Positions 8,324 through 16,505 are shown, numbered from the stretch's first letter. The stretch: DNA of 64,000 nt from Actinomadura nitritigenes (GCF_017573545.1 NZ_JAGEOK010000013.1:62001-126000); one strand, 5' to 3'. Program-made: numbers and translations. The notes: a model not told the origin generated them from the letters alone.

Positions 8324-8941
8324 TCAGGAGTCGAACCAGACCACCAGGCGGACGTCGTCCGGCGAGGTCCGCTCGGCGAGCGTCTCCATGACCCGCCAGA
8401 CGCGCCGCCACGCCCCGTCCGGAGGCACCACGTCCCGGCGGCGGAGGGTCGCCGCCCGGAAGACGGTGTCGCCGAGTTCGAACTCCTGGCCTTCGGACCA
8501 GCGCACCCGGCCCTCCAGGACGTCCTCGTAGGACGCACCGGTCGCCTCCATGAGGCGCGGCCCCCAGAGGCTCTTTCCCATGGGCTCCAGAGTGCCGTCG
8601 GGCCGGCGGAGGTACTGGCGCATCCGCTGATCGGCGCCCTCGGCGGGTTCGTCCCAGTCCACCCTCGCCACTTCGGCCCAGCTGATCCAGGTCGCGTCGT
8701 GGTGCTCCCAGCTCTCCGCCGCCTGCCGGACGGTGTCGGACAGGTCCCGGGGCAGGCCGCGCCCGGCCGCCAGCGGGCGGAACGTGGCGTAGTTGCGGAC
8801 CCCGAACAGGCAGCCGAACGCGTCGTAGTCCCGATCGCCGTAGAGCAGGTCGAGGTCGATGGCGGCACGCCATGTCCCGGACGCGTCCGGCCGGAGGGGC
8901 CGTTCGCGGCATTCGATGTATCCGCTGATATCGGTTCCCAT
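8324..8941 (-). CDS. Conserved hypothetical protein
   Basis: A 205-residue soluble protein beginning MGTDISGYIECRERPL. The opening M-G-x-D-I-x-G-Y-I-E is shared by a family of uncharacterised bacterial proteins. It is rich in Trp and Arg (DATWISWAEVARVDWDEP, RRVWRVMETLAE). No signal, membrane segment or catalytic motif is apparent. It lies 46 bases upstream of the histidine kinase on the same strand and interrupts the divergent PspC pair, so it may share their promoter. Function unknown. Confidence 0.7.
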   Translation of the reverse strand: MGTDISGYIECRERPLRPDASGTWRAAIDLDLLYGDRDYDAFGCLFGVRNYATFRPLAAGRGLPRDLSDTVRQAAESWEHHDATWISWAEVARVDWDEPAEGADQRMRQYLRRPDGTLEPMGKSLWGPRLMEATGASYEDVLEGRVRWSEGQEFELGDTVFRAATLRRRDVVPPDGAWRRVWRVMETLAERTSPDDVRLVVWFDS

Positions 8942-9058
8942 GGTGCGATCGTCGCAGTGCCGTCAATCCGTTTCCGGTGGCCGGTCGCGCGGCGAGGGGC
9001 CATATCCGGGACGGGTCAGGGTCGTCCCCGATACCGGCGGGCGGCGGGAGCGGACACG

Positions 9059-10321
9059 ATGGTGGGCATGGTCGAGGAACGCAACGCCGGCGAGCACCGG
9101 CGGCTGGCACGGGATCCGGAGCGGCGCGTGCTGGCCGGGGTCTGCACCGGGCTCGGGCGGTACACGGGGATCGACCCCGTCGTCTTCCGGGTGGGGTTCG
9201 GGCTGCTGGTCCTCGCGCACGGGCAGGGCGTCTTCCTCTACATCGTCGCCGCCCTGCTGATGCCGTCGAGCCCGGGCGAGTCGTCGCCCGCGGAGCGGCT
9301 GTTCCGGCGGTGGTTCGACGCGCCGGCCGTGCTGTCGGCGCTCGGGGCGCTGCTGTGCCTCGGCGTCGCGCTCAGCCTGTTCGGCGGCGTCTCGACGGAC
9401 TCGATCGCCGTGCTGGTGGTGTTCGGGCTGGTCATGCTGGTCGCTCACGCGCGGGGCGTCGACCTCGTCGGCGCGGCCAGGTCCCTGCCGGAACGGTTCG
9501 CCGGGCACCCGCCGGGACCCTCCGGCGACTGGGCCCCGGCGGCGAGCGTCTCGCTGGAGAAGGAGGCGCCGGTCCGGACGGGCGGCGGCCTCCCCGAGGG
9601 AATGATCGACCTCGCCACCTTCGGGCGCCCCCGCACCGCGGAGCCACTCGTGGAGCCGCCCGCGGAGCCCTGGGACGACGCGCCTCCGCCCGAGCGGCGG
9701 CGCGAGCGCCCGAAGTCGCCCGCGGCGACGATCACGCTGCTGGCGGCGATGGCCGCCGGCGCCGCACTGATCCCCGTCGCCCGCGGCTACCCGGCCCCCG
9801 AGGCGGCGCTGGTCGTCATGGCGCCCGCGCTCGCGGTCGTCGGGCTGGGCCTGATCGTCGGCGGCTGGTTCCGGACGCGCGGCCTCGCCGCCGTGGGGAC
9901 CCTGCTCGCCCTGGCGCTGCTGGCCACCTCGGCCGCGGCGGAACTGCCGAACAACCTGAAGTACGGCGACATGGAGTGGCGGCCGATGAACGCGACCAGC
10001 ACGCACCAGGAGTACAGGATCGGCGTGGGGCAGGGAACCGTGGACCTGACCGCGCTGCCGCTGTCGACGGGCCAGCGCGTCTCGGTCGACGCCCGCGTGG
10101 GCCTCGGCGGGTTGGAGGTCAAGGTGCCGCAGGGCGTCCGGGTCCGGCTGGACGCCCGGATCGCGCTCGGCGACCTGCGCATCGAGTACCGCACGACCAG
10201 CGGCCCGAACGCGAAGGTCATACGGGTGCTGGAGCCGGAGGGGGCGACCGTGAAGAACCCGCCCGAGATCGACCTGCGCATCCGCGGCAAGGTCGGAGAC
10301 GTGGACGTGCACCGTGTCTGA
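9059..10321 (+). CDS. PspC-domain multi-pass membrane protein with LiaF-like C-terminal domain
   Basis: A 420-residue protein. Residues about 14-70 are a PspC domain (RRVLAGVCTGLGRYTGIDP plus a helix ending in LLMPSS). Several transmembrane helices follow (about 78-145 and 225-290). The C-terminal 120 residues are a beta-rich region (VDLTALPLSTGQRVSVDARVG) resembling LiaF/DUF2154-type domains. GGGAG at 9046-9050 precedes ATG 9059. It is divergent from the kinase/regulator operon and overlaps the next small gene. LiaF-type proteins tune envelope-stress kinases, so this is a likely accessory sensor for that pair; inference. Confidence 0.82.
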   Translation: MVGMVEERNAGEHRRLARDPERRVLAGVCTGLGRYTGIDPVVFRVGFGLLVLAHGQGVFLYIVAALLMPSSPGESSPAERLFRRWFDAPAVLSALGALLCLGVALSLFGGVSTDSIAVLVVFGLVMLVAHARGVDLVGAARSLPERFAGHPPGPSGDWAPAASVSLEKEAPVRTGGGLPEGMIDLATFGRPRTAEPLVEPPAEPWDDAPPPERRRERPKSPAATITLLAAMAAGAALIPVARGYPAPEAALVVMAPALAVVGLGLIVGGWFRTRGLAAVGTLLALALLATSAAAELPNNLKYGDMEWRPMNATSTHQEYRIGVGQGTVDLTALPLSTGQRVSVDARVGLGGLEVKVPQGVRVRLDARIALGDLRIEYRTTSGPNAKVIRVLEPEGATVKNPPEIDLRIRGKVGDVDVHRV

Positions 10322-10520
10322 GCGGCGCCGCAGGTTCGACCCGGCCGGCCCGGTCACCGGGATCTTCTTCCTCGTGCTCGCGGGGATCTTCCTCGCGGAC
10401 GGGCTGTCCGGCGGGGACGCCGTCGCGGCGGAGGTGATGGCGCCGGTCGTGCTCATCGGGCTGGGGATCGTCGGGACCGTCCGGGTGCTGACCCGGTCCC
10501 GCCGCAGGCAGCTGAGGTGA
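10314..10520 (+). CDS. Small two-helix membrane protein
   Basis: A 68-residue protein with two hydrophobic segments (PVTGIFFLVLAGIFLADGL and MAPVVLIGLGIVGTVRVL) and basic termini (SERRRRF..., TRSRRRQLR). GTG start at 10314 lies inside the end of the upstream PspC gene (8-base overlap), so it is translationally coupled and likely works with it at the membrane. Family not named. Confidence 0.75.
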   Translation: MSERRRRFDPAGPVTGIFFLVLAGIFLADGLSGGDAVAAEVMAPVVLIGLGIVGTVRVLTRSRRRQLR

Positions 10521-10578
10521 CAGGGGTCACCTGCGAGGCCGGGAACATCCGCTCCGGAAGCGGCTGTTCGAAGGATTC

Positions 10579-10665
10579 GTGAAGTTCTCCGGGAAGAGCG
10601 TCCTGCTCGTGGCGCGGCTGCACGTGGACCTGTGCCGCCTCGCGAGCGTGCTGTGTAGCCGCTGA
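10579..10665 (+). CDS. Putative cysteine-responsive leader peptide
   Basis: A 28-codon frame from GTG 10579 to TGA 10665 with the sequence signature ARLHVDLCRLASVLCSR at its end. The H-V-D-L-C-R-L-A-S core is the hallmark of actinobacterial leader peptides known upstream of sulfur-assimilation and cysteine-related genes. It carries two Cys codons (TGC at 10631-10633 and TGT at 10654-10656). AAGGA at 10571-10575 sits close upstream. It lies 68 bases before a cystine-type symporter gene, where ribosome stalling at Cys codons could control downstream expression. Confidence 0.75.
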   Translation: MKFSGKSVLLVARLHVDLCRLASVLCSR

Positions 10666-10727
10666 GTTCCTCCGCGCCCACCGCTCGTCCCCCTCGTCAC
10701 AGCCGGTTCACGGCTGCCCTGGAGAAC
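10584..10727 (+). promoter_or_regulatory. Possible attenuator: SD of symporter complementary to leader start
   Basis: The symporter Shine-Dalgarno region GGAGAAC (10721-10727) is perfectly complementary to GTTCTCC (10584-10590) just inside the leader frame. A 6-bp hairpin (10700-10705 with 10711-10716) lies between. Translation of the leader would mask the first segment and free the SD. Pairing is seen; the mechanism is inference. Confidence 0.35.
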
Positions 10728-10733
10728 CCCTCG

Positions 10734-12083
10734 ATGAATCCGCGTGTCTGGAAATGGCAGTTCTGGCAGCAGATCGTGCTGTCGCTGGTGCTCGGCGTCG
10801 CCGCCGGCGCCCTGATCAACAACTTCGGCGGCGGGGAGAAGACCGCCGCCGACTGGCTCGACCCGTTCGGCGACGTCTACGTCAGCCTGCTGAAGGTCGT
10901 CGTGGTGCCGCTGGTCTTCGCCGCGATCGTGGTGAGCGTCGGCCGGCTCCGCAATGTCGGCAGCGTCGCGCGGCTGACCGCGAAGACCCTCGGCTGGTAC
11001 GTGGTGACCTCGGCGATCGCGACCGCGATCGGCCTGACCGTCGCGCTGCTGGTCAAGCCGGGACAGGGGCTCGGGAAGCTCGCCAGCGAGTCCGCCGCCA
11101 CCGACCCCGTCACCTGGACGCAGGTGCTCCACAACCTGTTCCCGTCCAACATCGTGAAGGCGATGGCGGACGGCAACGTGCTCGGCGTCGTGACGTTCGC
11201 GGTGCTGTTCGGCGCGGCGCTGGTCGCCATCGGCCCGCGCGGCGAGCGGCTGACGAGCCTCATCGACGACCTGTACGTCGTGATGCAGAAGGTCGTGTGG
11301 TGGGTCGTGCGGCTCACCCCGATCGGCTCGTTCTTCCTGATCGGCTCGGTCGTGGCGACCTACGGGCCGAGCTCGCTCGCGCCGCTGGCGAAGTTCACCG
11401 GCGCGATCTACCTGGCCGTCGTGATCATGCTGCTGGTCGGGTACCCGGTGCTGCTGCGCGCGTTCGGGCGGGTGAGCCCGCTGAAGTTCCTGCGCAACTC
11501 CTGGCCGGCGATCCAGTTCGGCTTCGTGTCGTCGTCCTCGCTGGCGACGCTGCCGATCGCGCAGCGGGTGTCGGTCGAGCGCAACGGCGTCCAGCGGGAG
11601 TACGCGAGCTTCGCGCAGCCGCTCGGCGCGACGATCAAGTTCGACGGCTGCGGCGCGATCTACCCCGCGGTCGCGGCGGTGTTCGTCGCCCAGTACACCG
11701 GCGTCCACCTGGGCGTCGCCGACTACGCGCTGATCGCGCTGGCCGCGGTGATCGGGCAGCTCGGCACCGGCGGCACGCCCGGCCCGGCGCTGGTCGCGCT
11801 GACCCTGACCCTCACCACGGTGGGGCTGCCGCTGCAGGCCGTCGGCTACCTGATCGCGATCGACAAGGTCATCGACATGGCCCGGACGGCGCTGAACGTC
11901 ACCGGCCAGCTGACCGTCCCGGTGCTGGTCGCGCGGTCCGAGGGGCTGCTGGACGAGGCGGTGTTCAACGGGCCGCCGAGGGAGCTGACCTCGGCCCCGT
12001 CCACGCCGGACGGGACCGATGCGGCCGGCGTGGACGAGGAGGCGCCGGCCCGCGACCGCGCGGCCGAGCCCGTCCCTGCCTGA
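10734..12083 (+). CDS. Dicarboxylate/amino acid:cation symporter, probable cystine transporter
   Basis: A 449-residue DAACS-family (SLC1-type) carrier with about eight transmembrane helices. Visible family motifs include the serine-rich hairpin (VSSSSLATLPIA), the substrate-binding helix GATIKFDGCGAIYPAVAAVF and the second hairpin GTGGTPGPALVA. The family imports glutamate, C4-dicarboxylates or, in TcyP, L-cystine using ion gradients. The upstream cysteine leader peptide argues for cystine. ATG 10734 has GGAG nine bases upstream. The C-terminal 50 residues are an Ala/Pro/Asp-rich cytoplasmic tail. A perfect hairpin terminator follows. Confidence 0.88.
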   Translation: MNPRVWKWQFWQQIVLSLVLGVAAGALINNFGGGEKTAADWLDPFGDVYVSLLKVVVVPLVFAAIVVSVGRLRNVGSVARLTAKTLGWYVVTSAIATAIGLTVALLVKPGQGLGKLASESAATDPVTWTQVLHNLFPSNIVKAMADGNVLGVVTFAVLFGAALVAIGPRGERLTSLIDDLYVVMQKVVWWVVRLTPIGSFFLIGSVVATYGPSSLAPLAKFTGAIYLAVVIMLLVGYPVLLRAFGRVSPLKFLRNSWPAIQFGFVSSSSLATLPIAQRVSVERNGVQREYASFAQPLGATIKFDGCGAIYPAVAAVFVAQYTGVHLGVADYALIALAAVIGQLGTGGTPGPALVALTLTLTTVGLPLQAVGYLIAIDKVIDMARTALNVTGQLTVPVLVARSEGLLDEAVFNGPPRELTSAPSTPDGTDAAGVDEEAPARDRAAEPVPA

Positions 12084-12143
12084 CCGACCTGCGCCGGGAG
12101 CGCGGGAGGCGCCCCTGCGAGGCCACCGCTCCTTCCCACCACG

Positions 12144-12176
12144 GGAACGCCCGCACCGGACAGGTGCGGGCGTTCC
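12144..12176 (+). terminator. Hairpin terminator after symporter
   Basis: A perfect 14-bp stem (GGAACGCCCGCACC, 12144-12157, with 12163-12176) and a GGACA loop lie 60 bases after the symporter stop. No U-run follows, as is usual in this GC-rich group. Confidence 0.8.
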
Positions 12177-12271
12177 GCGTGTGACCCGTGCCGCACCGCC
12201 AGGACATCCCCGTCCGGTGGGGACGCGAAGTAGTGTGATCCCAACGGCAGGTGATCGGGGATCGAGGTGTG

Positions 12272-12973
12272 ATGGCAGGGCAGCCCGGTGTCCCGGAAGC
12301 GGGCGGCACGGACGTGCTGCCGGGCTCGCGGTCCGCCCTCGATCCCGGCCGCGCGATCAAGCCGGGGCGGCACGGGCTGTCCCCCGAGACGGTCGCCGGC
12401 ATCCAGCGCGAGCGGCTCATCGACGCGTTCGTGCAGGTGGTGTCGGAGCGCGGGTTCGCGCACACGACGATCGGACGGGTGACCGAGGGCGCGGGCGTCA
12501 CGAAGAAGACGTTCTACACGCACTTCACCGATCTCGACGACTGCTTCCTGGCCGCCTACCAGCGCGGCATGGACATCCTGCTGCGGCGGATGACGGAGGC
12601 GTACGAGGCGGCGCCGTCGTGGCCGGACGGGATCCGGGCGGCGCTGCGCAGGATGCTCGCGATCCTGGCGGCGGAGCCGCGGTTCGCGCGGGCGTCGCTG
12701 GTGGAGGTGAACGCGGCGGGTCCGCAGGTGCGGCAGGCGCGGATCGACAACCTCGCCCGGTTCCGCGCGTTCTTCGAGGACCCGTCCCTGCCCCCGGTCC
12801 CGGTCGCGGTGATCGACGCGATCGTGGGCGGGATCTACAGCGCGATCCACGTGCAGATGGAGACGGGCGAGGCGGAGCAGCTGCCGTCGCTGCTGCCGGC
12901 CCTCACCTATTTCGTGCTGCTGCCGCTGATCGGCCGCGAGGCCGCCTCCCCCTACCTGACCAGCGAACACTGA
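12272..12973 (+). CDS. TetR/AcrR-family transcriptional regulator
   Basis: A 233-residue regulator. After a Gly/Pro-rich lead of about 40 residues comes the HTH domain: RERLIDAFVQVVSERGFAHTTI, then VTEGAGVTKKTFYTHFTDLDDCF. The all-helical C-terminal half is of the ligand-binding type. ATG at 12272 has GAGG upstream; GTG at 12251 or 12269 would add a few residues. No palindrome is evident in the short upstream spacer. Neighbours on both sides are unrelated, so the target is unknown. Confidence 0.88.
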   Translation: MAGQPGVPEAGGTDVLPGSRSALDPGRAIKPGRHGLSPETVAGIQRERLIDAFVQVVSERGFAHTTIGRVTEGAGVTKKTFYTHFTDLDDCFLAAYQRGMDILLRRMTEAYEAAPSWPDGIRAALRRMLAILAAEPRFARASLVEVNAAGPQVRQARIDNLARFRAFFEDPSLPPVPVAVIDAIVGGIYSAIHVQMETGEAEQLPSLLPALTYFVLLPLIGREAASPYLTSEH

Positions 12974-13061
12974 GATAGTCGGTCGCTTCGCAGGTCGGGA
13001 CACCCCCCGCCCGATCCCGGTTGTCGCGCTGACCGGATGCGGCCGAAGATCGCCGATCCCG

Positions 13062-13090
13062 TTGACCTGAAAAACCTACGGGTTTCTAGT
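13062..13090 (+). promoter_or_regulatory. Housekeeping-type promoter
   Basis: TTGACC (13062-13067), a 17-base spacer and TCTAGT (13085-13090) match the -35/-10 spacing of a sigma-70 promoter. The spacer contains AAACC-TACG-GGTTT, a small inverted repeat that could serve as an operator. It precedes the secreted propeller gene by about 70 bases. Confidence 0.6.
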
Positions 13091-13163
13091 GTCGGTGGAT
13101 CTTGTGTGTGCGCGATCACTTCTCATCCGCCTCGGGGGACTTCTCGCCAAGGGAGGCGATGGC

Positions 13164-15065
13164 ATGCGCCATCGGCACAGCAGGACGGGGTCGCTGGCGC
13201 TGGCCGCGGTCCTCGGGATGACCGCCTTAGCCGCCTTCAACGCACCCGCGGCCTCCGCCGACACCGGCGGGGTGACCGAGGCCGCGCTGCCCGTCGCGGA
13301 CGTCGTGCCCGTCGGGATCGCCGCCGGCGCGGACGGGGGCGCCTGGTTCGCCGCGAACGCCGGCGGGATCGGGCACGTCGACGCCGGCGGCAAGGTCACC
13401 GAGTACCCCGTTCCGGACAACTCGCAGAAGCTGGCGGGCATCCCCGACGGGATGGCCACCGGATCGGACGGCACCGTCTGGTTCACCGACCTGTCCGGCG
13501 TCGTCCCGCGCGTCGGCCGCGTCGACACCGCCACCGGCAAGCCCACCCTCTACGAACTTCCGACCACCGGCGACGTGAACTTCGCCAACGCGCAGGTCTC
13601 CGACATCACCGCCGGGCAGAACGGCGCGATGTGGTTCACCGGCGGCTACTCCGGCGCCCTCGGCAGGATCGACTCCTCGGGGAACGTCACCGCCTACGCC
13701 ACCGGCCTCGCCCCCTCGGCCGTCACCCTCGGCCCCGACCAGGCCGTCTGGTTCACCGACAAGTCCGGCTCCATCGGCCGGCTGGACCCGGCCACCGGCG
13801 CCGTCACCTCCTACCAGACCCCGTCCGGCGGGCACGGGTCGCCGGCGCTCGGCGGCATCGTCGCCGGCCCGGACGGCAAGCTCTGGTTCACCGAGCCCGG
13901 CGTGAGCAAGGTCGGCAGCATCGACCCCGCCACCCACGACATCCAGGAGTACGCCACCCCCATCGCCGACTCCCGCCCGTTCGGCATCGCCGCGGGCAAG
14001 GACGGCAGGCTCTGGGTGACCGAGTCCGCGACCAGCAACGTCGCGAGCGTCGACCCGGTGAGCGGCGCGATCCAGGAGTACGGGCTGCCGAAGACGCTCT
14101 CCGCGCCCGCCGAGATCACCGCGGCGCCCGGCGGCGACCTGTGGATCACCGAGCCCGGCCGCGGGCTCATCGGCCGCTTCGACCCGTCCGCGCCGCCGCC
14201 CGCCAACCCGAACCCGGCCGTCCCCCCGTTCTCCCCCGGCGCCTACCCGAACGGCGCCGCCGCGTTCATGAACCGCTGCCCGGCCGGGCAGATCTGCCAG
14301 ACGCAGGTCACCACCGGCGGCACCGTCACCATCGGCTCGTTCAAGCAGACGCTCCCGGCCGGCGCGATCCGCATCACCGGCTACCTCGGCGCCGCCGACG
14401 CGACCGGCGACCCGGTGCTCGCCCCGCCGGTCATCGGGCAGCAGCTCGAGTCCGCGCCGGTGGACGTGCCCGGCGGCCTCATCGGCCAGCTCCCGCTCGT
14501 CGGCCCGATCCTCGGGCAGTCGCCCGCCGCGATGTGGGACGTCAACAAGCTGACGGTCACGCAGACCCTCAACGGCCCGATCCACGTGTCGCTGGCCGGC
14601 GGCGGCATCGGCGCGAACGCGTCGCTGAACATCCACCTCAACAACCAGCTGCTCGGCTCGTCCTGCGTGATCGGCCCGCTGAACGCGAGCCTGTCGCCCA
14701 CGTTCACCGCGGGCTCCCTGACCTTCGACGACGCGATCTCCTGGATCGCCGGGCAGATCTCGATCAGCGCGCCGGTCGCCGTGCCCGCCGCGAAGGGCTG
14801 CGGCCCGTTCGGCATCCTCGACGGCGTCATCAACCAGATGATGGGGCTGCCGTCGCCCGAGTCGAAGAACTCCATGTCGCTCACCGGCGTGCTGAGCCTC
14901 GCGAGCGGCATCAACCCGAGCAACGTCCCGGTGGGGCTCGCCCCGTCCGCCACGGCCAAGGCGAAGGCGTCCCAGCTCCTCAAGAGCGCCCGGACGGCGA
15001 AGAAGCCCGCGCACGTCGCCAAGGCCCCGAAGAAGGTCACGCTCCGGCTGAAGGCCCGGCACTGA
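13164..15065 (+). CDS. Secreted virginiamycin B lyase-like beta-propeller protein
   Basis: A 633-residue secreted protein. A signal peptide (MRHRHSRTGSLALAAVLG... to ASA, about residue 32) is followed by at least six propeller blades with the Vgb signature (G-x-x-W-F-T-D/E... G-R/S-I-D), for example AVWFTDKSGSIGRLD and KLWFTEPGVSKVGSID, to about residue 365. A second, unrelated half starts after a PPPANPNPAVPP linker. It has a CPAGQICQTQVTTGG opening, a beta-rich region with two later cysteines and a Lys/Ala-rich tail. Vgb opens streptogramin rings, but most such secreted propellers have no shown lyase activity. SD GGGAGG at 13151-13156. Confidence 0.82.
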   Translation: MRHRHSRTGSLALAAVLGMTALAAFNAPAASADTGGVTEAALPVADVVPVGIAAGADGGAWFAANAGGIGHVDAGGKVTEYPVPDNSQKLAGIPDGMATGSDGTVWFTDLSGVVPRVGRVDTATGKPTLYELPTTGDVNFANAQVSDITAGQNGAMWFTGGYSGALGRIDSSGNVTAYATGLAPSAVTLGPDQAVWFTDKSGSIGRLDPATGAVTSYQTPSGGHGSPALGGIVAGPDGKLWFTEPGVSKVGSIDPATHDIQEYATPIADSRPFGIAAGKDGRLWVTESATSNVASVDPVSGAIQEYGLPKTLSAPAEITAAPGGDLWITEPGRGLIGRFDPSAPPPANPNPAVPPFSPGAYPNGAAAFMNRCPAGQICQTQVTTGGTVTIGSFKQTLPAGAIRITGYLGAADATGDPVLAPPVIGQQLESAPVDVPGGLIGQLPLVGPILGQSPAAMWDVNKLTVTQTLNGPIHVSLAGGGIGANASLNIHLNNQLLGSSCVIGPLNASLSPTFTAGSLTFDDAISWIAGQISISAPVAVPAAKGCGPFGILDGVINQMMGLPSPESKNSMSLTGVLSLASGINPSNVPVGLAPSATAKAKASQLLKSARTAKKPAHVAKAPKKVTLRLKARH

Positions 15066-15092
15066 CCTCGACGCATCACCGAAGGAGCGCAC

Positions 15093-15530
15093 ATGCGGAG
15101 GTACGCCCTCGCCGGTCTCGCCGTCCTGGCCCTGCTCGCGTCCGGCTGCAGCGGCTCGGACGACGGTGCCGCGGCGTCCGGCGGGGGCGCCGCGGCGTCC
15201 GGCGGCACCGCCCGCAGCGCTCCGCTTCCGACCAGGCCCGGGGCGGTCGTCACCAACGGCGTCCGCCCCGGCGCGGAGAAGAAGACCGCGCTGGACGGCA
15301 CCTGGACGTCCGCGAAGGGCGGCGAGAAGGTCGCCCTCTACCTCTACCGGGGCGCCGCGGCGCTGAACTCGCCCGGGTTCTGCACCGGCACCATCGACGC
15401 GTCCGCGCGGATCAGGCTGACCTGCGCGAGGGGCTCCCGGACCCGGACGAGCGGCCGCGCCGTACTGCGGTCCGGCGCGCTCGTCGTCAGCTGGCAGAAC
15501 GGCCCGCAGGACACCCTCCACCGCCACTGA
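15093..15530 (+). CDS. Small secreted lipoprotein
   Basis: A 145-residue lipoprotein with signal peptide MRRYALAGLAVLALLASGC; the lipobox L-A-S-G-C places the lipidated Cys at residue 19. A Gly/Ala/Ser linker leads to a small beta-rich domain (LDGTWTSAKGGEKVALYLYRG) with two cysteines that may pair. It lies 27 bases after the propeller gene, probably in the same transcript. Family unknown. Confidence 0.8.
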   Translation: MRRYALAGLAVLALLASGCSGSDDGAAASGGGAAASGGTARSAPLPTRPGAVVTNGVRPGAEKKTALDGTWTSAKGGEKVALYLYRGAAALNSPGFCTGTIDASARIRLTCARGSRTRTSGRAVLRSGALVVSWQNGPQDTLHRH

Positions 15531-15843
15531 CCCGCAAGCACCCGCAGCAACCCCGTACCGGCACCCGCACGCAGCCCGCGCCCGCCTGCACCGGCCCCGC
15601 ACGCAGCCCGCACCGGCCTGGACGCAGCACGCACGACGCCGGTCCAGCAGTCCGCTCGCGCGGACCTGCCGCGCCAGCAGGGCGAAATCACTGCCGGCCG
15701 GGCAGCCCGCACCGGTACCCGGACACGGCCCGCGCCTGCCTGCACAAGCCCGCAACACAGCCCGCACGGCCCGGAACACAGCCCGGAACGCAGCCGCCCG
15801 CGCCTGCCTGGGCGGGCCTTCGCGGGCGCTGTGCGGTCGGCTG
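15531..15843. other. Gene-free C-rich stretch with degenerate repeats
   Basis: About 310 bases rich in variants of CCCGCACGCAGCCCGC and CCTGCACxxGCCCGC. Long open frames cross it on both strands, but they have no homology-like motifs and are artefacts of GC content. It separates two convergent genes and resembles the larger repeat-rich gaps at 46.1-46.9 kb and 55.1-56.2 kb. Confidence 0.6.
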
Positions 15844-16248
15844 CTAGGCGGCGTGGAGGCTGAGGGCGAAGGCGGGGCCCGGGTTCGTGAACGTCTGCGG
15901 GCCGCCGTGGACGCGGATCCGGTTGGCCCGCAGCGGCCGCTCCGTGACGCCGTCCGCGGCGATCGCGACCTCCGCCAGCTCGCCGGCGATCAGCGTGCTG
16001 ACCTGCCCGTGCACGGTCGCGCCGTGGCCGGGCGGCCACGTCGTCAGCCACAGCCGGACGCCGTCCGGCGCGTCCAGGGCGACGTGGACCGGGCCGGCCT
16101 CGTCGAAGACGACGCGGCGCCACCAGCCGGACGGGTGACCGGCCAGTTCGCGGACGCGGACGGCGAGCTGCCCGACGGTGGGCGGGCGGGCGGTGACGGT
16201 GCGGCCGTGCGGGTCGTCCTGGCCACGCATAGTGAGATCGGGAACCAT
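15844..16248 (-). CDS. Cupin protein related to cysteine dioxygenase
   Basis: A 134-residue protein matching the actinobacterial cysteine-dioxygenase pattern: GWWRRVVFDEAG, then VRLWLTTWPPGHGATVHG, GELAEVAI and a final HGGPQTFTNPGPAFALSLHA. The canonical metal-binding H-x-H is reduced to a single His in TVHG, so iron binding or thiol oxidation is doubtful. Start is uncertain: ATG 16248 is used, ATG 16230 is the alternative, and neither has a clear SD. It is transcribed away from phoD. Family assignment is moderate, activity unknown. Confidence 0.55.
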   Translation of the reverse strand: MVPDLTMRGQDDPHGRTVTARPPTVGQLAVRVRELAGHPSGWWRRVVFDEAGPVHVALDAPDGVRLWLTTWPPGHGATVHGQVSTLIAGELAEVAIAADGVTERPLRANRIRVHGGPQTFTNPGPAFALSLHAA

Positions 16249-16440
16249 GTCCTGGATGTCCTGGTGTGAGCCGGATCCGGGTGAGCGCCACCCGGGAGCA
16301 ACGGGATGATCAGCGGCTACAGGCAGGACACAGCGCGCTCGCCACGCGGCGGAGGGCCACGGGGCTGTCGGCGGGAACGCGCGCTGGCATGGGAACAAGG
16401 AGACACTCCGTGACCAACGGTTGTCAAGCCGAACACCTCC

Positions 16441-16462
16441 GTTCACCCGCCGTGCACCCTTG
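16441..16462 (+). promoter_or_regulatory. PHO box (PhoP-binding direct repeats)
   Basis: Two adjacent 11-base units, GTTCACCCGCC (16441-16451) and GTGCACCCTTG (16452-16462), match the PHO-box direct repeat known for Streptomyces PhoP. A weaker third unit (GAACACCTCC) begins at 16431. The element lies 57 bases before the PhoD phosphatase start, implying induction by phosphate starvation. Confidence 0.7.
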
Positions 16463-16505
16463 ATCCGTCCCGGTCCGTCACGATCCGTCCGATAACGGAT
16501 CAAGG
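16458..16505 (+). promoter_or_regulatory. Inverted repeat in the phoD leader
   Basis: CCTTGATCCGT (16458-16468) and ACGGATCAAGG (16495-16505) form a perfect 11-bp inverted repeat around 26 bases containing a further GATCCGT copy. It ends just before the phoD SD (GGAG, 16509-16512) and could be a second operator or an mRNA hairpin. Confidence 0.45.

Noticed and set aside
13227..15779. An 850-codon minus-strand frame opposite the secreted propeller
   Set aside because: Product is Gly/Arg/Ala/Val-rich and the plus strand has a signal peptide and clear repeats.
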